A stretch of DNA of 64,000 nt. Origin: Anaerolineae bacterium. GTDB taxonomy: Bacteria > Chloroflexota > Anaerolineae > Promineifilales > Promineifilaceae. Location of the stretch: contig JAHDWJ010000011.1 in assembly GCA_023384415.1 (NCBI GenBank), forward strand, positions 1 to 64,000. Direction: 5' to 3'. Position numbers and translations under genes: made by a program. The notes beneath the pieces were generated by a model, which had not been told where the DNA came from, did no database searches, and saw only the letters and a list, made by a program, of their open reading frames with translations. Positions 49,576 through 58,839 of this stretch are shown piece after piece (positions within the stretch are counted from its first letter, which is position 1; each line of letters begins with the position of its first letter).

Positions 49576-50334
49576 ATGACAACAATAGCCCCGTTCATCC
49601 CCAGGCAAGATACGCCACTTCCCTATACCCCCATTGAATACCCCGAATCAGATGGACAACCTATGGCTGAATCTGATTTTCAACTTGTCTGGCTGCTTTA
49701 TCTCGTGGATGCCCTGCGAACCCAATTTGCCGAAGATGAGACAGTTTACGTGGGGGCCAATAGGCTGATGTATTATGAAGAAGGTAACCCCGCCGCTTCG
49801 GTGGCCCCCGATGTTTTCTTTGCCCGGGACATTGGCAAATATATGCGGGATATTTACAAAGTATGGGTAGAAGGCAAAGCCCCTGATCTTGTCATTGAAA
49901 TCCTCTCCAAAAATTCTGTGTACAATGACAAAGCGATGAAGCGGGGACTGTACGCCGAACTGGGGGTGCAGGAATATATTTTGTTTGACCCTAAGTTTCA
50001 ATTTTTAACCCCGGCCATCCAAGGGTACCAACTCGTCAATGATTATTACCAACCCATCCCCCCCCACAAAATGGAAGATGGGACGCTGGTGTTACCCAGC
50101 CAGGTATTAGGGCTGGAGTTTCATCTGCACGACTGCACCCTGCGGCTGCATGATCCCCACACTGGGAAAACGCTACTCCCCCATGAAGAGGTTGAACAGC
50201 AGTGGCAGGCAGAAGCAGACGCTCGCCGTATGGCTGAAGCCAGGGCTGCCTATGAAGCCGAAGCCCGCCGCGAAGCCGAAGCTCGGATTGCTGAGTTAGA
50301 AGCCCAATTACGCCAGTTACGTCAGGAAAAGTAA
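49576..50334 (+). CDS. Uma2-family (DUF820) PD-(D/E)XK endonuclease-like protein
   Basis: A 252-aa protein. The nuclease-like core has SVAPDVFFARDIGK (Asp near 75) and KAPDLVIEILSKNSVYND (Asp and Glu-X-Leu), the usual PD..ExL-type residues, then YAELGVQEYILFDP. A coiled-coil tail (AEADARRMAEARAAYEAEAR) ends it. The family is hugely expanded in cyanobacteria and Chloroflexota, and its role is still unclear. It lies two bases upstream of pabB, which may be chance. Confidence 0.88.
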   Translation: MTTIAPFIPRQDTPLPYTPIEYPESDGQPMAESDFQLVWLLYLVDALRTQFAEDETVYVGANRLMYYEEGNPAASVAPDVFFARDIGKYMRDIYKVWVEGKAPDLVIEILSKNSVYNDKAMKRGLYAELGVQEYILFDPKFQFLTPAIQGYQLVNDYYQPIPPHKMEDGTLVLPSQVLGLEFHLHDCTLRLHDPHTGKTLLPHEEVEQQWQAEADARRMAEARAAYEAEARREAEARIAELEAQLRQLRQEK

Positions 50335-50336
50335 GG

Positions 50337-51482
50337 GTGTTGACCCCACAAACAGCCCTGATTCAGGTCGGCCCAGTTTGGTGGCAGTTTGGTTTACCTG
50401 AGATTGTGATCGCGGCCGCGGCCCCTGCTGACGTTCTCCCCGCCTTACAAACCATCGAACAGGCGGTCAACCAGCAGCAGCTTTATGCCATTGGTTTTCT
50501 CACCTACGAAGCCGCGGCCGCTTTTCACCTCACCGTTCACCCATCCCCCCCAGATGATTTGCCTCTGCTCTGGTTTGGCCTATACCGCGCCCCTCACATC
50601 TTAGACACCCTACCCCCACCCGCCGCCCCTTTCGCCCCCTTACCCTGGCAGTCAACCATAGACGCGGCCGCGTACCACACCGCCATCCAGGCCATCAAAG
50701 CGGAAATCGCCCAGGGAAACAGCTACCAGGTTAATTTTACCTTCCCCCTGCGAACAGCCTTCGCAAGGGATGGGTACGCCTTTTTCTACCACCTGGCCCA
50801 GGCCCAGCAGGCCAGCTACACCGCCTACCTCGATTTAGGACGTTGGATTATCTGCTCTGCCTCACCGGAACTATTTTTCGCCCTGGATGGGGAGCGGCTG
50901 TGGTCTAAACCGATGAAGGGAACGATGGCTCGCGGCCGCACCCCGGCCCAGGATGAACAAACCCGGCTGGCTCTCTACCATTCAGAAAAAGACCGGGCCG
51001 AAAACGTGATGATCGTGGACATGATCCGCAACGACATGGGGCGCGTTTGCCAGACCGGCTCTGTCCAGGTGCCCCACCTGTTTGCCACTGAACCATATCC
51101 CACTCTGTGGCAGATGACTTCTACCGTCACCGGGCACAGCGCCGCTCCCTTTAGCGACATCCTGGCCGCCATGTTCCCTTGCGCTTCCATAACCGGGGCC
51201 CCAAAAGTGCGGACGATGGAGATTATTAACCAGTTAGAGGCGCGGCCGCGTTCCCTCTACACGGGGGCCATTGGCTACCTGGCCCCAGGCCGTCAGGCCC
51301 AATTCAACGTCGCCATCCGCACCGCCCTGGTGGACCAGCAAACCCAACTAGCCCGCTACCATATCGGCAGCGGCATCGTCTGGGACTCCGACCCCCAGGC
51401 TGAATGGCAGGAATGCCAGCTTAAAGCTAAAATTTTGGGGTCAGGCAAAGAAGAGTCAAAAAGCTTTTTAGCCACGAATTAG
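50337..51482 (+). CDS. pabB: Aminodeoxychorismate synthase component I
   Basis: A 381-aa chorismate-binding enzyme that makes 4-amino-4-deoxychorismate for folate. The conserved blocks are KAEIAQGNSYQVNFTFPLR, KPMKGTMARGRTPAQD, ENVMIVDMIRNDMGRV and PCASITGAPKVRTMEII. The KPMKGT motif and short N-terminus fit PabB rather than TrpE. No pabA or pabC gene is adjacent. It starts at GTG 50337 (or TTG 50340) right after the Uma2 stop. The last few codons (KSFLATN) come from a family-F-like repeat that has extended the tail. Confidence 0.9.
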   Translation: MLTPQTALIQVGPVWWQFGLPEIVIAAAAPADVLPALQTIEQAVNQQQLYAIGFLTYEAAAAFHLTVHPSPPDDLPLLWFGLYRAPHILDTLPPPAAPFAPLPWQSTIDAAAYHTAIQAIKAEIAQGNSYQVNFTFPLRTAFARDGYAFFYHLAQAQQASYTAYLDLGRWIICSASPELFFALDGERLWSKPMKGTMARGRTPAQDEQTRLALYHSEKDRAENVMIVDMIRNDMGRVCQTGSVQVPHLFATEPYPTLWQMTSTVTGHSAAPFSDILAAMFPCASITGAPKVRTMEIINQLEARPRSLYTGAIGYLAPGRQAQFNVAIRTALVDQQTQLARYHIGSGIVWDSDPQAEWQECQLKAKILGSGKEESKSFLATN

Positions 51483-51525
51483 CACAAAGTAAAAAAATTC
51501 GTGTCAATTCGTGTCATTTGTGGCC
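51462..51525. repeat. Family-F-like degenerate element across the pabB stop
   Basis: AGCCACGAATTAGCACAAAG, then AATTCGTGTCAATTCGTGTC and ATTTGTGGCC: units of the family-F interior. It begins inside the pabB coding end, supplies its stop codon, and reaches to about ten bases before the CHAT gene's start. Confidence 0.65.
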
Positions 51526-51535
51526 AATATCCCTT

Positions 51536-53314
51536 ATGATCGCCGATATAGAAATCCGCCTATTCCCCCGTGAGGAAGCCGGTTATCCGGTAGAGATGAC
51601 TGTGACCGGTGAGCAGCAGCTCCCCAGGGGATATATTACCGCCCCTTTGCCCACCCTTAGTTCAAACAGTAATGACTCCGCCGTCGGGCAGACTCTCTGG
51701 CAGTGGCTCATGGCTGACCCTACCCTGCAACTGGCCTGGGCCAGATTATCCGGCCAACACCCGCAGCGACGGTTACGCTTGCGCCTGGACGCGGCCGCGC
51801 CGGAACTCCACCCCCTTCCCTGGGAACAACTACACGATGGGGCCAGCCACCTGGCCGCCAGCAACAACACCCCATTCTCCCGTTACCTGGCTGGTCCGTG
51901 GCGACCGCAGCCCCCCATCCAGGAAACCCCAGTACGCATCCTGGTAGCCGTCGCCAATCCGGATAACCTGGAAAAATATGGGTTGCAGCCGATAGATGGG
52001 GAACTAGAGTGGCAGCTAATGAACGCGGCCGCTACCGACCCCCGCTTTGAGCTAATCCGGATGGAATCCCCCGTTACCCTGGCCCGGCTAGAAACCGGCT
52101 TACGGCAGGGGATTCACATTTTGCACCTGGTTGGGCATGGGCAGATGGCCCGCAGCAGCCAAAACGCCTTCCTTTATCTGGCCGATGAGGCCAACCAGGC
52201 CAAACCAGTGCGGGACAGTGAGTTTGTGGCTATGCTAACCAGGCTGCTGGGGGGAATAGATACGGTTGCGGCCGCCAGTTTGCGCCTCATCTACCTCTCA
52301 AGCTGCCAGACCGCCACCCGCCACCCCGCTGATGCCTTTCGCGGCCTGGCCCCTCAACTGATCCAGGCCGGGATCAGTACCGTCGTCGCTATGCAAGAGT
52401 TGGTGCCCGTCGTGACGGCCCAGGCGTTTGCCCGTACCTTCTATGAGCAGTTGGCCCACCACGGGCAGGTAGACGCGGCCGCGAACCGTGCCCGCGCCCA
52501 TATCCTCACCGCCAATTTGCCCGGCGCGGCCATCCCCGTTCTGTTCAGCCGTCTGCGTGAAAACCAGCTCCTGGCCGGAGATTACCGCCCCCGTCTCCCC
52601 TTTGAGCCAGAATTGGTCTACATCCCGGCCAGCCCCTTCACCATGGGCCATGAACCGGGGGCTAACATTCCTGACCACGAAACCCCAGCCCATACCGTCA
52701 CCTTACCCGCTTACCGCCTGGGCAAATATCCCGTCACCAACGAACAATATGGCGAATTTATCCGCCAGACCTCCCATCCAGTGGGACGAGAAATGGGCTG
52801 GTTCGGCCGCTCCCCGATGCCAGAAACCATTGACCATCCAGTTGTGGGGGTAAGCTGGTACGATGCCCAGGCGTACTGCCAGTGGCTCAGGCAGGTCACC
52901 GGTCGGCCCTACCGGCTGCCCAGTGAGGCGGAATGGGAAAAAGCCGCCAGAGGTTCCGATGGCCGCCTCTACCCCTGGGGGAATGAATGGGATGACAACT
53001 GCTGCCACCACAGCCAAAACGGGACGGCGCCCGTTCAAGCCTATCCGAGTGGCGTATCTCCTCATGGCTGTTATGATATGCTGGGCAATGCCAGCGAATG
53101 GACCAACACTCTTTGGGGCACAGATCCAGCCCAACCCAGTTATACCTACCCTTATCAGGTAGATGAGCGAGAGGCGCAAGAGTCCCCAGGGCATCGTCTT
53201 TTTCGGGGTGGCACCTTTGCTGATTCCCCTGACCGTTTGCGCTGCACGGCCCGTAGCTGGTATGCTCCCGATCATCGTCATCGGCGGCGCGGTTTTCGGG
53301 TCGCTTTGGCTTAG
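51536..53314 (+). CDS. CHAT protease domain fused to a formylglycine-generating-enzyme-like (FGE) domain
   Basis: A 592-aa protein. An N-terminal beta-rich region leads to a caspase-like CHAT domain (about 130-345) with the His of ILHLVGHGQMARSS and the Cys of IYLSSCQTATRHPADAF, plus AGISTVVAMQELV and RARAHIL. From about 360 an FGE-sulfatase/C-type-lectin-like domain begins (LVYIPASPFTMGHE, YPVTNEQYGEFI, YRLPSEAEWEKAARG, LGNASEWTNTLWG, RGGTFADSPDRLRC, RRRGFRVALA). CHAT proteases act in programmed-death and defence systems; FGE-like domains often serve there as ligand-binding or accessory modules. It is followed by SIR2 and STAND genes on the same strand. Confidence 0.92.
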   Translation: MIADIEIRLFPREEAGYPVEMTVTGEQQLPRGYITAPLPTLSSNSNDSAVGQTLWQWLMADPTLQLAWARLSGQHPQRRLRLRLDAAAPELHPLPWEQLHDGASHLAASNNTPFSRYLAGPWRPQPPIQETPVRILVAVANPDNLEKYGLQPIDGELEWQLMNAAATDPRFELIRMESPVTLARLETGLRQGIHILHLVGHGQMARSSQNAFLYLADEANQAKPVRDSEFVAMLTRLLGGIDTVAAASLRLIYLSSCQTATRHPADAFRGLAPQLIQAGISTVVAMQELVPVVTAQAFARTFYEQLAHHGQVDAAANRARAHILTANLPGAAIPVLFSRLRENQLLAGDYRPRLPFEPELVYIPASPFTMGHEPGANIPDHETPAHTVTLPAYRLGKYPVTNEQYGEFIRQTSHPVGREMGWFGRSPMPETIDHPVVGVSWYDAQAYCQWLRQVTGRPYRLPSEAEWEKAARGSDGRLYPWGNEWDDNCCHHSQNGTAPVQAYPSGVSPHGCYDMLGNASEWTNTLWGTDPAQPSYTYPYQVDEREAQESPGHRLFRGGTFADSPDRLRCTARSWYAPDHRHRRRGFRVALA

Positions 53315-53338
53315 AAATCAGACCCATCTTTATTAGCA

Positions 53339-53433
53339 ACTGGACTCAGGCGAAAATTGATTTCACCAGTGTTAATAACCAATGCACCAGTACAGTAATA
53401 ACCGGTGGTCAGTTCAAAGAACACCAGACCCCA
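53339..53433. repeat. Family-A element, copy 5
   Basis: From ACTGGACTCAGGCG to ACACCAGACCCC, interior AAAATTGATTTCACCAGTG. The same orientation as copies 1 and 2. It lies between the CHAT-FGE and SIR2-like genes. Confidence 0.85.
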
Positions 53434-53451
53434 ATAAACAAACTAAAAACC

Positions 53452-54453
53452 ATGAGTACCCCAAATAACGTAGATTGGCGCACCATTATTCGGCGAATTA
53501 AAGCTAACAAATTTACCCCTATTATTAGTGATCGGGTCTATTTTCCCGGCGATAACCAGGTGATCCCTGCCTGGGCTACGGAGATGGATTACCCTTTTCC
53601 CAGCGAAAGCAGTTTGAACATCGCTCATTTGGCCCAATATTTGGGTGTCAACAGTCGAGATTACCTGAGCGCCAAGGAAAATTTTCTTGATTTTGCCAAA
53701 CGGTACACCCTGGCAAAAGTGAAGGCTGAGCGCAGTTTAGAGAGCAATGAATTTTGGGAAACCTTAAATGATGAGCTGTATGATCTAACGTTCTCCCAGT
53801 TAGCCGAGCGGCTGGCTTACCCTAAGTTTGAGCGCGAGCTAGATAACCCGCTGCGTATTTTAGCCGAACTGCCCATCTCTATTTATCTCACCACCAGTTA
53901 TTACGATTTTTTGGAAAATGCCCTACGCGTCGCCGGTAAGTCACCCGTGACGGAGATTTGTTATTGGCACGATCATCTCAAAGATGATACCCCTTCGATT
54001 TTTGAGACGGAGCGGGATTATCAGCCCAGTGAGTCGCGGCCGCTGGTTTATCATCTCAATGGCCTGGATGCTTACCCCTCGTCTCTGGTCATTAGCGAAG
54101 ATGATTATCTGGATTTTCTGGTCAAAATTTCTGACGATATTGAGGCGGTTCCTCCCCGTGTGGCCCAGGTTTTTGGTGATTCTACGCTGCTTCTGCTTGG
54201 ATATGAGTTGGCTGATTGGAACTTTAAGACGTTGTTTCGTGGTTTAATTAGCACCCGGCGTAACAGTCGGCGGCTGTTTAGCCTGTCTATTCAAATGGTG
54301 CCCGGCGTTACTGCGGCCGCGCCCCCAACCGCCCACGAGAAAATCCAGGATTATCTGGGCCGTTATTTCAATAAAGCGGATTTCGATGTTTACTGGGGCA
54401 CGCCGCAGCAATTTACCCAGGAGTTATGGGCGCAATGGCAAGGGACGAACTAA
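53452..54453 (+). CDS. SIR2-like domain protein (probable NAD-consuming effector)
   Basis: A 333-aa soluble protein of the SIR2_2-like family found in bacterial defence systems. Key segments: NKFTPIISDRVYFPG at the start, ISIYLTTSYYDFLENALR near 142-159 (TT-x-YD motif), PLVYHLNGLDAYPSSLVIS near 196 (His), and LLLLGYELADWNFKTLFRGL near 246, the usual 'GYSLxDxNF' motif. Some NAD residues of the classical N-terminus are unusual (no GAGxS), so NADase activity needs testing. Its 3' end overlaps the STAND gene by 19 bases, so the two are translated together. Confidence 0.85.
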   Translation: MSTPNNVDWRTIIRRIKANKFTPIISDRVYFPGDNQVIPAWATEMDYPFPSESSLNIAHLAQYLGVNSRDYLSAKENFLDFAKRYTLAKVKAERSLESNEFWETLNDELYDLTFSQLAERLAYPKFERELDNPLRILAELPISIYLTTSYYDFLENALRVAGKSPVTEICYWHDHLKDDTPSIFETERDYQPSESRPLVYHLNGLDAYPSSLVISEDDYLDFLVKISDDIEAVPPRVAQVFGDSTLLLLGYELADWNFKTLFRGLISTRRNSRRLFSLSIQMVPGVTAAAPPTAHEKIQDYLGRYFNKADFDVYWGTPQQFTQELWAQWQGTN

Positions 54454-57400
54454 CCTCATCTACCAATCCGTATGTTGGCCCACGTACCTTCCTTGAAGAA
54501 GATGCCCGCCTTTTTTTTGGCCGGGAACGGGAAGCACGAGAGCTGCTCTCGCTGGTGATTAGCGAGCCGCTGACGCTCTTTTATGCCCGGTCTGGGGCTG
54601 GCAAAAGCTCGCTTATCAATACTCGCCTCATCCCAGGTCTGCGGGATGAGGAGTTTTTTGTTTTGCCTGTTACCCGTGTTTCAGGGGCTTTGCCCGCTAA
54701 AGTAACCGAGATAACGAATGTTTTTGCCTTCAATTTGCTCCTTAACCTGGACCCTAACCAGGCCGAACCGCAGGCGTTGGCGCAAACAACTTTAAGCGAA
54801 TATCTGCAACGGACAAAAGAGCAACTGCCGGATCCAACGCTGGCTCGGGTGTTAATTATTGATCAATTTGAAGAGATTTTTACGACGCACCTGGATCATT
54901 GGCAGGAGCGGCCGGCCTTTTTTGAGCAGTTAGCCCAGGCGATGAACCAGGATCCGCTTCTTTGGGTCTTGCTCTCAATGCGTGAAGATTACGTGGCTTC
55001 TTTAGACCCGTTTGCCCGGATGCTGCCACGACGCCTGCGGCCGCGCTTTTTTATGCAGCGGATGGATGCCGAAACGGCGCTGATCGCTATCGAAGAGCCA
55101 GCCCGGCGTGGCGGCCGCCCCTTTGCTCCAGGCGTGGCGGAAACATTGGTCAATAATTTGCGTCAGATTCATGGTCAGACCAAAGATGAAGTGATTTTAG
55201 GCCAATTTGTGGAGCCGGTGCAGTTGCAAGTGGTTTGTTATCAACTCTGGCACAATTTACAAGCGCGGCCGCTGGCTGAAATTAGCTACGATGATGTCAA
55301 AGAACTTGGCGACGTAGATATGGCTTTAGGTCAATTTTACGAACAAGCGATTGGCCGGGTCATTAAGGAAACCGGGGTTACGGAATTAACTTTGCGGAAC
55401 TGGTTTGAAAACCATCTCATCACCGAATCACGTACCCGAGGTACCGTTTACCAGGGGCGTGAGACAACGGCCAGCCTGCCCAATGAGGCTATCCTTCTGC
55501 TGGTCAACCAATTTTTGCTGCGCTCCGAATTTAGAGCTGGGGGCACCTGGTTTGAACTGGTGCATGACCGGTTTGTGGAGCCAATCTTGCAGGCTAATGC
55601 GGAATGGCGTTTACGGCAAAGCCCGCTCGTTCAGGCTGCGGCCGCCTGGGAACGGGCAGAGCGTCCCCGGGAGAAACTTTTCCGGGGCACCCAACTGCGG
55701 GAAGCCCTGCAAGAGGTCAACCTGGAAACGTGTGAGGAGCCGGTTAAGTCATTTTTGCAGGCCAGCCAGGATGCCCAAAATGAGCGGGACCTGGCCCGTG
55801 CCCAGGAAGAGGCGGAGAAGGAGGCCCGTATAGCCGCCCGCCTGCGCCTTTTGGCGATTGGGTTGGTGATCGCTTTTTTCCTGACTGCGGCCGCATCCGT
55901 AATTGCCCTTTGGCAAAGCCAGGCGGCCCAGGTGCAGGCAGCTCAAAACGCCACTTTGGCCATTGTCAACGAAGCGGCCGCAGCCACCGCAGGTATTGCC
56001 GCCGTTACCAGTGACTCCTTTGCCGTTGAAGCTAATTTTTTGGTGCAAACGGCCAACGCGGCGGCCGCCGATGCCGCCCAGGCCCAAGGAACCAGTGAAG
56101 CGTTTGCCCAAGAAAATCTTGATCTGGCGGCTACCAGCCAGGCGGCCGCGTTTCTGGCGGCTACTCGTGCTGCCGAAGCAGAACAGGCCCGGCAAGACGC
56201 GGAGCAGGCTCGTTTAGAAGCGGAACAACAACGGTGCATTGTGCTTTCGCAGGCCCTGGCAGCCCAGGCGATTTTGACCTTAAGCCAGCCGCAAAATGAT
56301 ACTGAGTTGGCAACTTTGCTGGCCGTGCAGGCTACCAATTTGCCTTGTTTAGGCGAGACCCCGGATATTGAGGTACGCCAATTGTCGCAAGCCGTTTTAC
56401 AAGATGTGCTGACGCGCCCTTATTACAACAACATTTTGCGACGCTCTGGCAGCCCTGTGCGCTCCTTAACCTTTAGCCGGGATGGGCAATGGCTCGCGGC
56501 CGCTACCGATGATGGGATTGTTCTCGTTTATGATTTATTTGCGCCGGGTAATGATCCCTATCAGTTGAGTCAGCATACCGGCCCAGTACGCACCGTGGCT
56601 TTTAATCCGGTGACGATCCAACTCGCTTCGGCTGGTGATGATGGGTTGATTAACCTGTGGGATTTAGCTAATCCTGATCAACCACTCCTCACCCTGGCTG
56701 GTCATGCTGGTTCTGTGCGTGCCCTTGTCTTTAGCCCGGATGGGACACGCCTGTTTTCTGGGGGTGAAGATCGCTCGGTTCGGATTTGGGAGTTGACAGC
56801 AGATGAGCCACAGCGATCCATGATGGTTATCAGTGAACATACCAACATTGTTTTTGCTTTAACTTATGCTCAGGGGAACAATCAATCTTATCTGATCTCG
56901 GCCAGTGCCGAAGCCGTATATTTATGGGAGGTGAGCCGTTTACCCCAGGTGCGGCCGCTTCGCTTGAGCAGTAACCAACGTTTTGCCAATGATCTGGCGC
57001 TTAATCGTACTGGTCGCCTCCTGGCGACCATCGGCTCAGATGCGTCGGTACGGTTGTGGAATCTGGCCAATCCGGCCAGCAGCATTCCTGCTCCGTCTAG
57101 CCTGACCTTTAATGTCGCGCAATTGGGTGCAGTGGCCTTTAGCCCGGTTGGGAGTACCCTTTTTGTCGGCGATTCGACGGGTACGATTCGCTTGTGGGAA
57201 GTACCCGCTTTTACGACGGATCTCGGTCAGGCCAGAGCCACCCTTTTGGGGCCTCAAGCGGCTATTTTGGGGTTGACTGTCTCCCCTGATGGACAATTTT
57301 TAGCCTCGGCTGCGGCCAGCGGGGAGATTCGTTTATGGCAGTTGAGTGCGGCCACCGGGGGGGTAGAGGATGCTGAGTATGAGATTTTGCTAGAACAAGC

Positions 57401-57506
57401 GTGTAAGGAAGTTTCTCGTAATTTGTCAGCCGAGGAGTGGGAGAATTATTTGCCTGGTCAGGTGTATATACCTACCTGTGTTGATTTGCCCATCAATAAC
57501 CGCTAA
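54435..57506 (+). CDS. Membrane-anchored nSTAND NTPase with WD40 repeats
   Basis: A 1023-aa sensor-like protein. The N-terminal NTPase starts FLEEDARLFFGREREARELL and has Walker A YARSGAGKSSLI (near 54), Walker B VLIIDQFEEIF (near 138) and the arginine-rich LSMREDYVASLDPFARMLP. A STAND winged-helix region follows, then a membrane helix (about 472-492, AIGLVIAFFLTAAASVIALW), an Ala/Gln-rich coiled coil (about 495-605), and at least six WD40 repeats (about 670-985; GHAGSVRALVFSPDGTRLFS). The design is typical of signal-dependent STAND sensors that activate a partner. ATG 54435 is favoured by AGGAG 11 bases upstream; ATG 54426 is possible. Confidence 0.93.
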   Translation: MARDELTSSTNPYVGPRTFLEEDARLFFGREREARELLSLVISEPLTLFYARSGAGKSSLINTRLIPGLRDEEFFVLPVTRVSGALPAKVTEITNVFAFNLLLNLDPNQAEPQALAQTTLSEYLQRTKEQLPDPTLARVLIIDQFEEIFTTHLDHWQERPAFFEQLAQAMNQDPLLWVLLSMREDYVASLDPFARMLPRRLRPRFFMQRMDAETALIAIEEPARRGGRPFAPGVAETLVNNLRQIHGQTKDEVILGQFVEPVQLQVVCYQLWHNLQARPLAEISYDDVKELGDVDMALGQFYEQAIGRVIKETGVTELTLRNWFENHLITESRTRGTVYQGRETTASLPNEAILLLVNQFLLRSEFRAGGTWFELVHDRFVEPILQANAEWRLRQSPLVQAAAAWERAERPREKLFRGTQLREALQEVNLETCEEPVKSFLQASQDAQNERDLARAQEEAEKEARIAARLRLLAIGLVIAFFLTAAASVIALWQSQAAQVQAAQNATLAIVNEAAAATAGIAAVTSDSFAVEANFLVQTANAAAADAAQAQGTSEAFAQENLDLAATSQAAAFLAATRAAEAEQARQDAEQARLEAEQQRCIVLSQALAAQAILTLSQPQNDTELATLLAVQATNLPCLGETPDIEVRQLSQAVLQDVLTRPYYNNILRRSGSPVRSLTFSRDGQWLAAATDDGIVLVYDLFAPGNDPYQLSQHTGPVRTVAFNPVTIQLASAGDDGLINLWDLANPDQPLLTLAGHAGSVRALVFSPDGTRLFSGGEDRSVRIWELTADEPQRSMMVISEHTNIVFALTYAQGNNQSYLISASAEAVYLWEVSRLPQVRPLRLSSNQRFANDLALNRTGRLLATIGSDASVRLWNLANPASSIPAPSSLTFNVAQLGAVAFSPVGSTLFVGDSTGTIRLWEVPAFTTDLGQARATLLGPQAAILGLTVSPDGQFLASAAASGEIRLWQLSAATGGVEDAEYEILLEQACKEVSRNLSAEEWENYLPGQVYIPTCVDLPINNR

Positions 57507-58773
57507 AGGGCTGTGGTCTGGGTTGGGGCTGGCTGCCCAGGGCCAAATTTTGTTTTTCTTGCACATGGTAAGCCGCGAACCCGAGCTGGCGGCCGCGCTC
57601 CCGCACCTGGACAAACTGGACATCTGGCTCTAAAACCAGTAAAACGGGGTTGAAACCGGCTCGCACCAACCGGTGTAAAGCGTTACAGATAGCCAGATCG
57701 CCTTGTGGGGTAATGATGAGCAGGGTGGCACCCCAACTCAACCCCAAGGTGGCTTTAGGCAGCCATTGGCTGAAGGATGGATTTTCCCCTGCTTCTACAC
57801 GGGCTAATAGTTCAAGCAGCTTCATCAGATGCTCGCGGCCGCGCCGGGGGGGTAGGGGCATGGGCAGTCCGGTACGCTTTTTCTCGGTAAGCAGGCGTCC
57901 GGTATTTTCATCAAACTGGGCTGCGGCGTCGTCTGGCTGCGGCCGCAGTGGGTCAACCCCATTGGTAATTAACCCAACCGCTTGTCGCTGCTCCACCAGG
58001 TGAACGGCCAATGAAGCCGCGACTTCAATTCCCCATTCTATCATGCCAGTACGGGTCTGGCGCCAATAATCTGCCTCATTCAAATTAAGCAAAATAGCTG
58101 TTTCCAGGGAAATGGCTGGCTGATAGGTTTTGACGACCAGGCTGCCGGTGTGGGCTGTCGCTTTCCAATGGATTTGCCGCTGGGAATCCCCCGGACGATA
58201 CGCTCGAATGCCCTGCGGCCGCGCCGGGTCTTCAAACAACCGCTGTCGGCTGGCAATGGTGCCAAAGGGCAGCCGAGATGGGATTGTCAGCCGAACCAGG
58301 GGAATGATGCGGGGATAGACGGTTAGATAATCAGGGGGTAGTTCCCATTTTTTGCTGGTGATGCCAAACAGGTCCCCGGCCTGTACCTGGAGCGGCCCCA
58401 GCCGATAATACCCTCGTCGGTTGGCTCTTATCTGGTATTGGAGGGTGTGCAAGCTGCGGCCGCGTAAAGTAAACGCCTGATGGAGGGACATCCCCGTATG
58501 CAAATTAGGAGGTACACTTTCATGGGCTTCCACCCAGGGCACCCCCCACCATTTGTCATTGTTGAACTGAACCTGCACTTCAACCGGCTCGTTGAGAAAA
58601 GCATGATCATTGTATGCCCGGCTCACATGGACACGGCGCAGCAGGCGGGGGGTCACGATGAGGCTCCACCCATAAATCCCCAGACCGACGTACAAAATGT
58701 AATAAACAAAATCTACCCGGCACAAAAAAGCGACGGCTATCAGGAATAGGAAAATCAAAAATAAAGATGGCAT
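57493..58773 (-). CDS. DUF58 family protein, second copy
   Basis: A 426-aa membrane-anchored protein. Two hydrophobic segments near the N-terminus, the linker PVEVQVQFNNDKWWGVPWVE, and the DUF58 core RPQGIRAYRPGDSQRQIHWK near 187-206, followed by a vWA-like AILLNLNEADYW. Unlike the DUF58 gene at 10839 there is no MoxR gene beside it. Its last 14 bases overlap the end of the STAND gene on the opposite strand, an unusually tight convergence. Confidence 0.87.
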   Translation of the reverse strand: MPSLFLIFLFLIAVAFLCRVDFVYYILYVGLGIYGWSLIVTPRLLRRVHVSRAYNDHAFLNEPVEVQVQFNNDKWWGVPWVEAHESVPPNLHTGMSLHQAFTLRGRSLHTLQYQIRANRRGYYRLGPLQVQAGDLFGITSKKWELPPDYLTVYPRIIPLVRLTIPSRLPFGTIASRQRLFEDPARPQGIRAYRPGDSQRQIHWKATAHTGSLVVKTYQPAISLETAILLNLNEADYWRQTRTGMIEWGIEVAASLAVHLVEQRQAVGLITNGVDPLRPQPDDAAAQFDENTGRLLTEKKRTGLPMPLPPRRGREHLMKLLELLARVEAGENPSFSQWLPKATLGLSWGATLLIITPQGDLAICNALHRLVRAGFNPVLLVLEPDVQFVQVRERGRQLGFAAYHVQEKQNLALGSQPQPRPQPFSGY

Positions 58774-58839
58774 TGGGGAAATAGGTAGTTAAGGGTTAAG
58801 AATCCAATCCTCGGTCCGCAACACGCAATCCTCACCTCT

